A DNA stretch of 64,000 nucleotides. Origin: Pelagibacteraceae bacterium AG-464-P07. GTDB taxonomy: Bacteria > Pseudomonadota > Alphaproteobacteria > Pelagibacterales > Pelagibacteraceae. The stretch's first letter is position 1, and each line of letters opens with the position of its first letter. Below the pieces are notes generated by a model. It saw nothing but the letters and a program-made list of their open reading frames with translations. It ran no database searches and had not been told where the DNA came from. The stretch is from the NCBI GenBank assembly GCA_003211695.1, contig QCSA01000003.1:1-64000 (forward strand). The letters run 5' to 3'. A program made the translations under genes and the position numbers. This document shows positions 17,029 to 27,529 of this stretch, in pieces.

Positions 17029-19787
17029 CAAAAGAAAATTTGAATTTACCCAAAACATCTTTCTCAATGAAAGCCAATCTACCTCAAAAAGAACCAGATA
17101 TCGTAAATTTTTGGGACAAAATAGATTTATATAAAAAACATAGAAATGCGAGCAAAGGAAAAGAAAAATTTATTCTGCATGATGGTCCACCTTATGCAAA
17201 TGGACACATTCATATGGGTACAGCATTAAATAAGATACTTAAAGATATAGTAACAAGATTTCACCAAATGGATAACAAAGACTCAAATTATGTTCCGGGA
17301 TGGGATTGTCATGGTTTACCAATTGAATGGAAAATAGAAGAACAATATAAAAAAAATAAAAAAAATAAAGATGATGTTCCAGTTGGAGAATTTAGAAAAG
17401 AATGTCGAGAATTTGCAAATAAATGGATAGGCATTCACATCAATGAATTTAAACGACTTGGAGTAATTGGTGATTGGAAAAATTATTACTCTACAATGAG
17501 TTTTGAAGCAGAAGCTGGAATAGTAAGAGAACTTGGAAAATTTTTATTAGAGGGAAGCCTTTATAAGGGATTTAAACCGGTTTTATGGTCAACCGTAGAA
17601 AAAACGGCTCTTGCTGATGCGGAAGTAGAATATAAAGATCATGTTTCAAATACTATTTATGCAGGGTTTAAAGTTGAGCATTCCAAAATTGATTCAATAA
17701 AAGATAGTAGTGTCATTATATGGACCACAACGCCTTGGACAATTCCAGCAAACAGAGCATTAGCCTATAATAAGGACTTAGATTATTCTTTGGTAATAAT
17801 TAATGACTCTTCTTCCAATTTTAAAAATCAGAAAATATTGATTGCGTCAAAATTATTAGAAACGGCAGTAAAAGAAAATGGATTAAAAAAATATAAAATA
17901 ATTGATACATTTAAAGGTAGTAATTTTGAGGGAACAATTTGTTCTCATCCCCTAAAAAAACTTGGTTATAATTTTAAAGTTCCAATGTTTGAAGCTCAAT
18001 TTGTAACACTTGAACAAGGTACTGGGTTTGTGCATACCGCACCAAGTCATGGACCTGATGACTTTAATCTTTGTCTCAAACATGGAATAAAGGCTATTGA
18101 TACAATTGATGATAGTGGATATTACACAGACAATATACCTGCTTTTGAAGGCATTCATATTTTTAAAGCTGATCAGCTAATCATTGACAAATTAAAAGAA
18201 GAAAAAAAATTACTAGGAAATGGAAGACTTACTCATAGTTACCCGCATTCTTGGAGATCAAAAGCACCATTAGTCCATAGGGCTACCCAGCAATGGTTTA
18301 TCTCAATGGAAAGTCATGAGCTTAGAAAAAAAGCTCTTAAAGCTATTGATGAAACAAATTTTTATCCAAAAAAAGGAAAAGAAAGAATTAGATCAATGAT
18401 CAAACTACGCCCTGATTGGTGCATTTCAAGGCAAAGAACATGGGGTGTCCCTTTACCAATATTTGTTTCAAAAAAAACAAATGAGACACTGAAAGATCCA
18501 GAAGTTCTTGAAAATATTGCAAAAATTTATGAAAAAGAAGGATCTGATTGTTGGTTTACAGATGATCCTCAAAAATTTTTAGGTAAAAAATATAAAAAAG
18601 AAGATTTTATAAAATCTACAGATATCTGTGAAGTTTGGTTTGACAGTGGATCAACACACTCCTTTGTTCTTGAAAAAAGAGATGATTTGAAATGGCCTGC
18701 TTCAATGTATTTAGAGGGGTCAGATCAACATCGTGGCTGGTTTCATTCTTCTTTATTAGAGTCTTGTGGTACTAGAGGTAGAGCCCCCTTCGAAAGTATT
18801 TTATCTCATGGGTTTGTAGTTGATGGAAAAGGGCTTAAAATGTCAAAATCTACAGGAAATATAATTTCACCTGAGGATATATTAAAAAAATATGGTGCAG
18901 ACATACTAAGAGTTTGGGTAGCGGCATCTGATTATGCAGAAGATCTAAGAGTTGATTTTTCAATATTAGATCAACACGCCGAATCTTATCGAAAAGTTAG
19001 AAATACCTTCAGATTTTTACTAGGCAATCTTCAGGATCAAAAAACAGATTTTAATTTTAGTTCAGATGAAGTTTTTAATTGGCCCGATCTTGAAAAATAC
19101 ATGCTACATAAAATTTATATTCTGAACCAAAATTTTAAGTTACATTTAAAGGAATATAGTTTTCATAAACTTTATAAAGATTTGTTAAATTTTTGTTCAC
19201 AAGATCTATCCGCTTTCTATTTTGATATTAGAAAAGATACTTTGTATTGTGACGGAAAAGAGTCGCAAACCAGAAAAGCTTGTATAAATTTTTTAAATAT
19301 TTTACTAGATTCTTTATTAAAATGGTTTGCTCCTATTTTGTCATTTACAACAGAGGAAATTTATAAAATAGTTATTAAAAATGAAACTGATAGCATTCAT
19401 TTAAAAAATTTACCTAATATACCACGAGCATGGCAAAACGATCAGTTGTTTAAAAGATGGAGTAAATTAAATTATGTAAGACAAGTTTGTAATGCAGCTA
19501 TAGAAGTAAAAAGATCCAATAAAGAATTAGGATCGAGTTTAGAAGCAGATCTAGAAATATATTTAGATGATCAATATCTCAAACTTGCTAAAGAAATTAA
19601 CTTATCCGAGTATTGTATAACTTCATGGGCAATAGCAAAACCCTTTGATAACAAAAAAGAAAATTTATTCCAGATTGAAAATATTTCAGGTGTTAAGGTT
19701 CTGGTGAAAAAAGCAAAGGGTAAAAAATGTCCAAGATGTTGGAAAATAACAAATAATAAATGTGATAAGACTATGTGCGCTATGTAA
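17025..19787 (+). CDS. ileS: Isoleucyl-tRNA synthetase
   Basis: HDGPPYANGHIHMG, GWDCHGLPIEWK, KMSKSTGN; ends CPRCWKITNNKCDKTMCAM. Confidence 0.97.
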   Translation: MTKENLNLPKTSFSMKANLPQKEPDIVNFWDKIDLYKKHRNASKGKEKFILHDGPPYANGHIHMGTALNKILKDIVTRFHQMDNKDSNYVPGWDCHGLPIEWKIEEQYKKNKKNKDDVPVGEFRKECREFANKWIGIHINEFKRLGVIGDWKNYYSTMSFEAEAGIVRELGKFLLEGSLYKGFKPVLWSTVEKTALADAEVEYKDHVSNTIYAGFKVEHSKIDSIKDSSVIIWTTTPWTIPANRALAYNKDLDYSLVIINDSSSNFKNQKILIASKLLETAVKENGLKKYKIIDTFKGSNFEGTICSHPLKKLGYNFKVPMFEAQFVTLEQGTGFVHTAPSHGPDDFNLCLKHGIKAIDTIDDSGYYTDNIPAFEGIHIFKADQLIIDKLKEEKKLLGNGRLTHSYPHSWRSKAPLVHRATQQWFISMESHELRKKALKAIDETNFYPKKGKERIRSMIKLRPDWCISRQRTWGVPLPIFVSKKTNETLKDPEVLENIAKIYEKEGSDCWFTDDPQKFLGKKYKKEDFIKSTDICEVWFDSGSTHSFVLEKRDDLKWPASMYLEGSDQHRGWFHSSLLESCGTRGRAPFESILSHGFVVDGKGLKMSKSTGNIISPEDILKKYGADILRVWVAASDYAEDLRVDFSILDQHAESYRKVRNTFRFLLGNLQDQKTDFNFSSDEVFNWPDLEKYMLHKIYILNQNFKLHLKEYSFHKLYKDLLNFCSQDLSAFYFDIRKDTLYCDGKESQTRKACINFLNILLDSLLKWFAPILSFTTEEIYKIVIKNETDSIHLKNLPNIPRAWQNDQLFKRWSKLNYVRQVCNAAIEVKRSNKELGSSLEADLEIYLDDQYLKLAKEINLSEYCITSWAIAKPFDNKKENLFQIENISGVKVLVKKAKGKKCPRCWKITNNKCDKTMCAM

Positions 19788-19797
19788 AGAGGAAAAA

Positions 19798-20310
19798 TTG
19801 CTCATTATTAAGTTAAAAAATTTACTCAATCATTTTGTTATAATAATTTTCATTTTTATTATTGATCGAATAAGCAAGATTTATCTCCTAAATTTACATG
19901 AAAAAGGTACTGATGTAGATTTTTATATTTTTCCTTTTCTAAATATTTACTTAGCCTGGAATACTGGTATAGGATTTGGTTTATTTTCTACGGATCCAAA
20001 TATTTTTTATCATATTTTAACTGCTTTAATTGGACTTATTAACTTGGTGTTAATAATTTTATTATTTAATCTAAATGGTATTAGAAAATATTTTATTTCT
20101 ATGATTTTAGGCGGTTCATTAGGAAATTTTTTTGATAGAATTTACTATTTTGCTGTGCCTGATTTTGTGGATCTACATATTGGAAATTTTCATTGGTTCA
20201 TATTCAATATTGCAGATATATTCATTACAATTGGCATAATTTGCCTAATTTTGGTTGAAATATTTAGCAAGAATATAAATGAAGAATATAATGCAAAAAA
20301 TACTAAATAA
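19798..20310 (+). CDS. lspA: Lipoprotein signal peptidase (probable TTG start)
   Basis: AWNTGIGFGLFS, GGSLGNFFDRIYYFAVPDFVDLHIGNFHWFIFNIADIFITIG. Confidence 0.9.
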   Translation: MLIIKLKNLLNHFVIIIFIFIIDRISKIYLLNLHEKGTDVDFYIFPFLNIYLAWNTGIGFGLFSTDPNIFYHILTALIGLINLVLIILLFNLNGIRKYFISMILGGSLGNFFDRIYYFAVPDFVDLHIGNFHWFIFNIADIFITIGIICLILVEIFSKNINEEYNAKNTK

Positions 20311-20614
20311 AATAACCATAATAATTTTTTTTTTAAACACAGCATGTGCTGCATCTTGGGAAGATGTTAAAAAAGGGTTAGGTGGTCAAAAAAGAACATC
20401 CACAGAAGAATTTTTAGTTAAAAAAAAGGATCCACTTATTTTGCCACCAAAATGGAAAGATCTACCAAAACCAGGACAAAATACAAGATTAGATGTTGAA
20501 GAGGTAACTGATATTGAGGAACTTATTCAATTGGGAAAAAATCAAGAAAGTTCAATAAATCCTGAGCAAGGCAGCGGTTCTTTGGAAGAGTCGCTTCTAA
20601 AAAAAATTAAGTAA
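20279..20614 (+). CDS. Small DUF3035-like lipoprotein/exported protein
   Basis: Hydrophobic N-terminus with ACAA, then TSTEEFLVKKKDPLILPPKWKDLPKPG. Confidence 0.6.
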   Translation: MKNIMQKILNKITIIIFFLNTACAASWEDVKKGLGGQKRTSTEEFLVKKKDPLILPPKWKDLPKPGQNTRLDVEEVTDIEELIQLGKNQESSINPEQGSGSLEESLLKKIK

Positions 20615-20620
20615 AAAACA

Positions 20621-21823
20621 ATGTTAATTAAGACTATTCTTTTCAAAAATAATTTGATTGAGAAAATAAAATCAAAAAATATTTTAAAAACAAAAAAAAA
20701 ATTTTTGGAATTAAAAAAAGATTATAAAAAGAAAAAAATACCCTTGCTTACTAGCTTCGAAAAAAATTATAAAGTTGGTTACTCGAAAAAATTAGTTAAA
20801 GTATTAAGAAAAAGGAAAAATATAATTTTGGTAGGAATGGGTGGCTCTATTCTTGGAGCAAAAGCATTGTATTCATTTTTAAAACAAAAGATTAAAAAAA
20901 ATTTTTTTTTTCAAGACAATCTAAACGAAAGAAATATTTTAGAACTGGGTTCAAAAAAATTTAATAAACCTGCTTATATTTTCATATCTAAATCTGGAAA
21001 TACTATCGAAACTATCGCGAATATGAATTTAATTATTCAAAACGAAAAAAAAAAAAATATAATAGTTTTTATTACTGAAAAAAAAAATAATGCAATTGCT
21101 GAAATTGCAAATAAGCTAAAAGCTGAAATTATAGAGCATAAAAATTTTATCGGTGGAAGATATTCTGTAATGTCAGAAGTTGGAATGTTGCCAGCCGAAT
21201 TAATGAATTTAAAAGTACAAAAATTTAAAAATTTAAATTACTTAATTAATAATAAGAATTTTGTTAATCGATTAATTTCTGATGTGTCCTGTTTGTACGA
21301 TTTATCTAAACAAAAAATCTTGAATTCAATAATTCTAAATTATGATCCCGATATGAATGATCTCGGTTATTGGTATCAACAATTAATAGCAGAAAGTCTT
21401 GGAAAAAAAGGTAAAGGTTTTATCCCAATGGTTTCTATTATGCCAAAAGATCATCATAGTTTGCTTCAGTTATATTTAGACGGACCCAAAATTAATTTTT
21501 TTACAATATTTGCTTCAAAACACCAAAAAAAATATAGATTATCTAATTACTTAATACCAAAATCTATTAAATATATAGCAAAAAAAAATTTAGAAACTAT
21601 CTTATATGCACAGAGAAAAGCAGTGGAGAATACATTAATTAAAAACAGAATTCCTTTTAGAACTTTTTACTTTTTAAAGAAGCGCGAAGAAGAACTAGGT
21701 ACTATTTTTACTTTTTTTGTTTTAGAAACGATTCTTTTATCAAGATTAATGAAACTAAATCCTTTTGATCAGCCTGCAGTAGAATTTGTCAAAAAAGAAA
21801 CAAAAAAAATTCTTTTACGATAA
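20621..21823 (+). CDS. pgi: Glucose-6-phosphate isomerase, divergent
   Basis: VGMGGSILGAKALYSFL, ISKSGNTIETIANMN, GGRYSVMSEVGMLPAEL. Confidence 0.85.
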   Translation: MLIKTILFKNNLIEKIKSKNILKTKKKFLELKKDYKKKKIPLLTSFEKNYKVGYSKKLVKVLRKRKNIILVGMGGSILGAKALYSFLKQKIKKNFFFQDNLNERNILELGSKKFNKPAYIFISKSGNTIETIANMNLIIQNEKKKNIIVFITEKKNNAIAEIANKLKAEIIEHKNFIGGRYSVMSEVGMLPAELMNLKVQKFKNLNYLINNKNFVNRLISDVSCLYDLSKQKILNSIILNYDPDMNDLGYWYQQLIAESLGKKGKGFIPMVSIMPKDHHSLLQLYLDGPKINFFTIFASKHQKKYRLSNYLIPKSIKYIAKKNLETILYAQRKAVENTLIKNRIPFRTFYFLKKREEELGTIFTFFVLETILLSRLMKLNPFDQPAVEFVKKETKKILLR

Positions 21824-22411
21824 AGGTGGCAAAGGCTTGCCAAAAATTATTTTTGATAATCCATACACTCTTTTATCAATTACTTCAAAATAGGCTGTAA
21901 ATTTTTCTTTAGTATTTTTATGTCTATGCAGAATTATAATTCCATTTTTTTTCAAAAAATCTTTTGCAATAATTAATTCGATTAAATCATTTATGTTTGT
22001 ATTTTTAAAAGGAGGATCGCAAAAAATAAGATCCAATTTCATATCAGGAAGCCAATCGAAAAGAGCCTTATCATGTTTTTTAATTACATTATAAACATCA
22101 TCAGAAAATATTTTTGTTTCCTCTTCTACTTTTAATTTTTTGATGTTTTTTTCTAAAATATTAATAGCTTCTTTTTCTTTCTCGAAAAAAACAACTTCAG
22201 CAGCTCCCCTTGATATGCATTCGAGTCCAAATGATCCTGTTCCAGAATATAAATCTAAAACATTTGATTGTTCTATCTGGAATAAAATTTTGTTTGAATG
22301 AGTTAAAAAATTAAAAATACTTTCTCTAACCATATTCTTAAGTGGGCGTATTTTCTTGTCTGTTGGTGCGTAGAGTTTAATTCCTTTAAACTTTCCTGCA
22401 ATAATTCTCAT
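21815..22411 (-). CDS. rsmD: 16S rRNA (guanine966-N2)-methyltransferase
   Basis: MRIIAGKFKG, VLDLYSGTGSFGLE, DLIFCDPPF. Confidence 0.93.
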   Translation of the reverse strand: MRIIAGKFKGIKLYAPTDKKIRPLKNMVRESIFNFLTHSNKILFQIEQSNVLDLYSGTGSFGLECISRGAAEVVFFEKEKEAINILEKNIKKLKVEEETKIFSDDVYNVIKKHDKALFDWLPDMKLDLIFCDPPFKNTNINDLIELIIAKDFLKKNGIIILHRHKNTKEKFTAYFEVIDKRVYGLSKIIFGKPLPPLS

Positions 22412-22491
22412 ATTTATTTATTGTTTATTATTTTCAACAAACACTTTTTGAAAAAAACCATTTTCCCAATTAATCTTATATTCATATAATA

Positions 22492-22710
22492 ATGATATGT
22501 AAAAAATATATAATTATGGATGAAACTTTAGCGAAATTAAGATACGGACCAAATACTTTTGAAGTAATAGAAAAAGGTAATTACGTCATTTGTGCCATTT
22601 CAGGAAAGCAAATTCCTTTAGATAAACTTACATACTGGAATGTTGATTTGCAAGAAGCTTACTTTTCGCCGAAAGAAGCACAAATAAGATTTGAAGAATT
22701 AAAAAAATAA
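22492..22710 (+). CDS. DUF2093-like small protein
   Basis: AKLRYGPNTFEVIEKGNYVICAISGKQIPLDKLTYWNVDLQEAYFSPKEA. Confidence 0.75.
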   Translation: MICKKYIIMDETLAKLRYGPNTFEVIEKGNYVICAISGKQIPLDKLTYWNVDLQEAYFSPKEAQIRFEELKK

Positions 22711-22722
22711 CAATCTGCTAAT

Positions 22723-23592
22723 TTATTTCCAACGATTATGTGACCAAAGCCATTGCTCTGGTTTCTTAAGAATCATTTTTTCAAGCTGTTTATTAATTTC
22801 TAATGTAAGGTTATAAGAGTCTTTCTCATAGTTGTCAGTTTTTTTGTACTCAAAGGGCTTGTAAACTGTCATTTCAAAATTATTATATGACAATCTTTCC
22901 ATGCGCAAAGGTACAATTTTGTAGTTATATTTGAGTGATATCTGGGCTGGTATAGTTGATGTTAAAGCAGGACAATTGAAAAATTCAATTTTTTTCCCTT
23001 CACTAGTTCTTTGATCGGCTATTATAATTACCGAATACCCACTTTTGATATTATTTAATAGTTCTCTGATGTTCGATCTTCCTTTTTTAAGCATCACAGG
23101 ACATACATATTTTAATCTCAAATATTCCATGATTGGATTTAAAAATATATTATTTAGAGGTCGATAGATTGCACAAAATCTAATTCCATATCGATTCAAT
23201 TTGGTTCCCAGCAATTCAAAATTTGAGAAATGTCCGGATACAAAAACTACCGGTTTGTTGTTATTTTTAATTTCATCCAAGTATTCCGTTCCATTTAATT
23301 TTATTAAATTGTTATGATTTTTTTGAAAATTTTTCAAAAAAACATATTCAGAAAAAGTTCTTCCAATATTGTCCCACATACCAAGAGATATTTTTTTAAT
23401 CTCCTTTTGGTCAATTTTTTTAAAACAAATATTTAAGTTTTTTTCAATAATCTTTTTTGATCTAAATAATGGACCAAATACTTTGGCAAGGCAGCTTCCC
23501 ATAAAAGATGCATTTTGAAGTCCAATTATTCTGAAAGTTGCATATAGTGATAAAACTATTGTGAATTGTATAAAATATTTAAAGATTTTCAT
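22723..23592 (-). CDS. lpxL: Lipid A biosynthesis lauroyl acyltransferase (LpxL/HtrB family)
   Basis: VSGHFSNFELLG, ADQRTSEGKKIEFFN, EQWLWSHNRW. Confidence 0.9.
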   Translation of the reverse strand: MKIFKYFIQFTIVLSLYATFRIIGLQNASFMGSCLAKVFGPLFRSKKIIEKNLNICFKKIDQKEIKKISLGMWDNIGRTFSEYVFLKNFQKNHNNLIKLNGTEYLDEIKNNNKPVVFVSGHFSNFELLGTKLNRYGIRFCAIYRPLNNIFLNPIMEYLRLKYVCPVMLKKGRSNIRELLNNIKSGYSVIIIADQRTSEGKKIEFFNCPALTSTIPAQISLKYNYKIVPLRMERLSYNNFEMTVYKPFEYKKTDNYEKDSYNLTLEINKQLEKMILKKPEQWLWSHNRWK

Positions 23593-24518
23593 ATAATTTT
23601 TTTTAATTCATCAATAAATTCTTCTTTTTTATCAATGAGTAATTCGAATTTTAAATATTTAATATTTTTTTTATCTTCATTATTTAGTCTAAAATAATCT
23701 TTCCCGGTAGTTACCAAACATGCATCTAGCTCTTTAGCCTTTTTGTTTAGATTTGTAATATCTATTTTTTTAAAATTATAATGATCGGGAAATTTTAAAG
23801 TTTCTATTATCTCTATATTATTATTTTTTAAAAGATCAAAAAAATTTTCAGGGCTTCCTATGCCTGCGAATGCTAAGACTTTTCTATTTATTATATCATC
23901 TATGTTTGTTAGTTTATATTGAGTATAAAAAACTTTAATTTCAGGGTTAAATTTATTTATAATTTTTTCAAATTCCAAATTTTGATTTCCATTAATAAAT
24001 ACATAGTTGCATCTTTTTAATGCATTAAGTTTTTCTCTAAGTGGTCCAGAAGGAATTACATAACCATTCCCAATCCACTGTTTTTCATTAAAACAAATTA
24101 TAGATATATCACTTTTTACGCTTGGATCTTGAAAACCATCATCAAAAATAGCCACTTTAAAATTACTACTAATTAATGATTTTACTGCCTCTGATCTTTG
24201 TTTATTTGAAAATACTTTACCAATATTTTCTAACAATTTTGTTTCATCAGCATATTTTCCGTGGTGTTTTTTTACAAATGCGGGATTTAATTTTAGTGAC
24301 TTAAGTATTTGAAATATTTCTATACAAAGAGGTGTTTTACCAGTTCCACCTAGATAAATATTTCCAACCAAAATTATTGGAATGTTAAACTTTTCTCTCT
24401 TTGAATAATTGAATTTTATCAGGTTAATTAAATTAACAATTACAGAAAAAGGAAAAAAAACATACGGCCAAACTGAAAATTTCTTACTGTCCCAAAATCT
24501 TGGTTTATAAATTTTCAT
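23589..24518 (-). CDS. lpxK: Tetraacyldisaccharide 4'-kinase
   Basis: LVGNIYLGGTGKTPLCIEI, IFDDGFQDPSVKSDISI. Confidence 0.92.
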   Translation of the reverse strand: MKIYKPRFWDSKKFSVWPYVFFPFSVIVNLINLIKFNYSKREKFNIPIILVGNIYLGGTGKTPLCIEIFQILKSLKLNPAFVKKHHGKYADETKLLENIGKVFSNKQRSEAVKSLISSNFKVAIFDDGFQDPSVKSDISIICFNEKQWIGNGYVIPSGPLREKLNALKRCNYVFINGNQNLEFEKIINKFNPEIKVFYTQYKLTNIDDIINRKVLAFAGIGSPENFFDLLKNNNIEIIETLKFPDHYNFKKIDITNLNKKAKELDACLVTTGKDYFRLNNEDKKNIKYLKFELLIDKKEEFIDELKKII

Positions 24519-25777
24519 TTATTGGTTACAATAAATTTTTTTATTTCTAAATATATATTTTTCAATATAGATTGACCCATAAAATTTATTCGTTTCTTTA
24601 ATTTTTTGTTTCTTTTTTCTTTTGAACTTAGGTCTTTTAATAAAAATCTTTTTAGATTGTTAATAGTATTAATTTTTTTTGAAATATTATAAGAAGATAA
24701 ATAGGAATAAACTTCTTTAAAATTATTTACATGTGGCCCATGGTAAATTGAGCAACCTATTCTAGTAGGTTCGATTGGATTTTGACCACCATGATTAATT
24801 AGCGATCCACCTAAAAAAACAGACTTAGAAATATTAAAAAACTTTTGCGTTTCTCCAAAAGTATCTACAAGATATATATCGGTATCACGATTAAATTTGG
24901 ATTTGCTTCTATGCAAATGTATTTTTAGATTCATCTTGTTTAACTCTTTAACTATTTCATTACAGCGATGAACATGTCTTGGTATTATTATTAAAATAAC
25001 ATTTTTTAATCTTTTTTTTAATTCAATATGTGTTTTAGCACAAAAAACTTCTTCACCATCGTGGGTACTAGTAGCACACCATATTTTTTTGTATTGAAAT
25101 ATTTTTAAAATATTTTCGTTAAGTTCCTTTGATGAGAGAGAACTAGGACTTGAGAATTTTAAATTTCCTAAATTTTTAATTTTTTTTACACCAAAATTCC
25201 TTAAATATTTTTCTGTTTCTTTATTTTGAGATAAACATATATCAAAACTACTAAAAATTGATTTTGCAAAATTAGGAATTTTTTTCCAGCGCAAATAAGT
25301 TTTGGTTGTAATTCTTGCATTTAATAATATTAAAGGAATCTTCCTATTCTTTATGTTAAAAATAAAATTTGGCCAAATTTCCGATTCAACAAAAATAACT
25401 AAGTCTGGAAGCCAATGGCTAAGGAATTTTTTTGTAAAAATATCTTTATCAAAGGGAAAAAATTGATGAATTATTTTTTTTGATTTTATTTTTTTTTCAA
25501 ATACTTTTAATGAACTTATAGTATTTGTAGTCAAAAGAATTGATTTAATTTCTTTAATTTTTTCAAGCTTCTCTAAAATAGGTAAAATACTTAGTAGTTC
25601 GCCCACACTAGCAGCATGAAACCATACAAGTTTGCCCTGAGGTTTCTTTTTTATTATTATACATAATTTTTCTTTATATCTATTCTCATCCTCTTTTTGT
25701 TTATAGATTCTTATTCTAAGAATAATTGGAGCAAAAAAACAAACTACATCTATTATCAACCTATATAATATTAACAT
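24515..25777 (-). CDS. waaA: 3-deoxy-D-manno-octulosonic acid transferase
   Basis: VWFHAASVGELLSILPIL, ATSTHDGEEVF, FLGGSLINHGGQNPIEP. Confidence 0.93.
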   Translation of the reverse strand: MLILYRLIIDVVCFFAPIILRIRIYKQKEDENRYKEKLCIIIKKKPQGKLVWFHAASVGELLSILPILEKLEKIKEIKSILLTTNTISSLKVFEKKIKSKKIIHQFFPFDKDIFTKKFLSHWLPDLVIFVESEIWPNFIFNIKNRKIPLILLNARITTKTYLRWKKIPNFAKSIFSSFDICLSQNKETEKYLRNFGVKKIKNLGNLKFSSPSSLSSKELNENILKIFQYKKIWCATSTHDGEEVFCAKTHIELKKRLKNVILIIIPRHVHRCNEIVKELNKMNLKIHLHRSKSKFNRDTDIYLVDTFGETQKFFNISKSVFLGGSLINHGGQNPIEPTRIGCSIYHGPHVNNFKEVYSYLSSYNISKKINTINNLKRFLLKDLSSKEKRNKKLKKRINFMGQSILKNIYLEIKKFIVTNK

Positions 25778-25780
25778 TAA

Positions 25781-27517
25781 TTAAAGAGGTCTTAATTGTT
25801 TATTATAAAAGTTTTTATAAATTTCTGAATTTTTTAAAAGATGACTATGATTCCCTTCATCTACAACCCTACCTTGATCAACTATAAAAATTTTATTTGC
25901 TCTCAGTACGGTTGAAAGTATGTGAGCTATAATAATAGTTGTTTTGTTTTTTGTTAAATACATTATCGCTTCCTGAATTTTATATTCAGTATCTGCGTCC
26001 AAAGACGAAGTTGCTTCATCAAGTAAAATAATTGGTGCATTCTTAAGAATAGCTCTTGCTATGGATAATCTTTGTTTTTCACCACCAGATAGTCGGATGC
26101 CATTTTCTCCGATTATTGTATCGTATTTTTTTGGTAATTTTTCTACAAAATCATGTACAGCAGAAAATTTACATGCTTTGACAATCTTTTCTTCCGATGT
26201 TTTAGAAACCGCATAAGCAATATTTGCTAAAATTGTATCATCAAATAATGTAATATCTTGACTGACTAAAGAAATATTTTTTCTTAAGGAAAATAGAGAT
26301 ATATCGTAGATTGATTGATTATCAATAAGTATTTCACCATTCTTAGCGTTATAAAATCTTGGGATCAAATTCATTATAGTGGTTTTTCCAGCTCCACTGT
26401 GACCAACCAAAGCTATAATATTTCCGCCTTCTATTTTGAAATTTATAGATTTTAAAATTTCGTTATTACTATCATAGGCAAAACTTACATTTTTGTATTC
26501 GATTGTTGCTTTATCAATTACTAAATCTTTGGCATTTATATTATCGTCAATTTTTCTCTCTTCATCAATAACAGCTAAAACCCTTCTTGCTCCGGATAGA
26601 CCCTGGTTAATACCAATGTTAAGTGTAGCTAAGGATCTTACAGGTTGATACGATAACATCATTGCTGCAAGAAAGGAAAAAAAATTGTTTATTTCAAGAG
26701 TACCATCATCAACCATTATAGCAGAATAATAAATTAAAGCTGCAATCATAATTCCAGTCAAAACCTCCATAATCGGAGTAGCTCTCATAAGAACGATTCC
26801 CATTTTTTGACCTTTTTCTTTTGCCTCTTCTAAAAATTTATCTGCTCTTTCAAATTCAAATTGTTCTTTTTGATAAGTTTTAATTATTTTGGAATTTTTT
26901 AGTATTTCAGAAAGGTAAGTTGTGATCATTGCTATTTTTTCTTGAACTTGAGTTGTTATTTTGCCCATTCTTTTGCCAAGAGATTTTGCTGTAAAAGTTG
27001 CAAGTGGAATCATGATTATTGCCAATAATGAAAGTCTCCAATTTTGATAAAACATCAAACCTAACAAAGCGATTAAAGTTAAACTATCTTTTATTAAATT
27101 TAATACTGCTGAACTTACCAATTGAATAATTAGGGCTGCATCAAATAACAAGTGCGCTATAAATTTTCCAGAATGTTTTTTTTCAATCACTTGTGTATCA
27201 GCTTTTATTATTGCCTTGGTCAAGTTATGTTGAATTTCTTTTTCAATTGATGCACCAACTTTTATCATGGTCGTTCTTACAAGATAAAGTGAGATTCCTT
27301 TAATTGAAAAGGCTAACATTATTGCTATGGGAATTAATAACATAAACTCTTTATTTTTTTCCACAAAGATTTTTTTAATTGCTGGATCAAGTAACCAAGC
27401 TATAGCAGCAGTACTTCCGGCAATTATTATTGAAAAAATTAATGCTAAAAAAATTTTATTAAGATATCTATTAACATATTCATTATATAATCTTTTTATA
27501 ATTTCTTTGTTACTCAT
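25781..27517 (-). CDS. msbA: ABC transporter, permease-ATPase fusion (MsbA-like)
   Basis: GHSGAGKTTIMNLIPRF, LSGGEKQRLSIARAIL, LLDEATSSLD; in the lipid A cluster. Confidence 0.88.
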   Translation of the reverse strand: MSNKEIIKRLYNEYVNRYLNKIFLALIFSIIIAGSTAAIAWLLDPAIKKIFVEKNKEFMLLIPIAIMLAFSIKGISLYLVRTTMIKVGASIEKEIQHNLTKAIIKADTQVIEKKHSGKFIAHLLFDAALIIQLVSSAVLNLIKDSLTLIALLGLMFYQNWRLSLLAIIMIPLATFTAKSLGKRMGKITTQVQEKIAMITTYLSEILKNSKIIKTYQKEQFEFERADKFLEEAKEKGQKMGIVLMRATPIMEVLTGIMIAALIYYSAIMVDDGTLEINNFFSFLAAMMLSYQPVRSLATLNIGINQGLSGARRVLAVIDEERKIDDNINAKDLVIDKATIEYKNVSFAYDSNNEILKSINFKIEGGNIIALVGHSGAGKTTIMNLIPRFYNAKNGEILIDNQSIYDISLFSLRKNISLVSQDITLFDDTILANIAYAVSKTSEEKIVKACKFSAVHDFVEKLPKKYDTIIGENGIRLSGGEKQRLSIARAILKNAPIILLDEATSSLDADTEYKIQEAIMYLTKNKTTIIIAHILSTVLRANKIFIVDQGRVVDEGNHSHLLKNSEIYKNFYNKQLRPL

Positions 27518-27529
27518 ATTTATTAAAAT

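Noticed and set aside
19700-19830. Possible frameshift at the ileS end, because the alternative frame reads LCALCKEE
   Set aside because: The in-frame end CPRCWKITNNKCDKTMCAM already has four cysteines for a zinc site; lspA start is better placed at TTG 19798 after a GAGGA-like site
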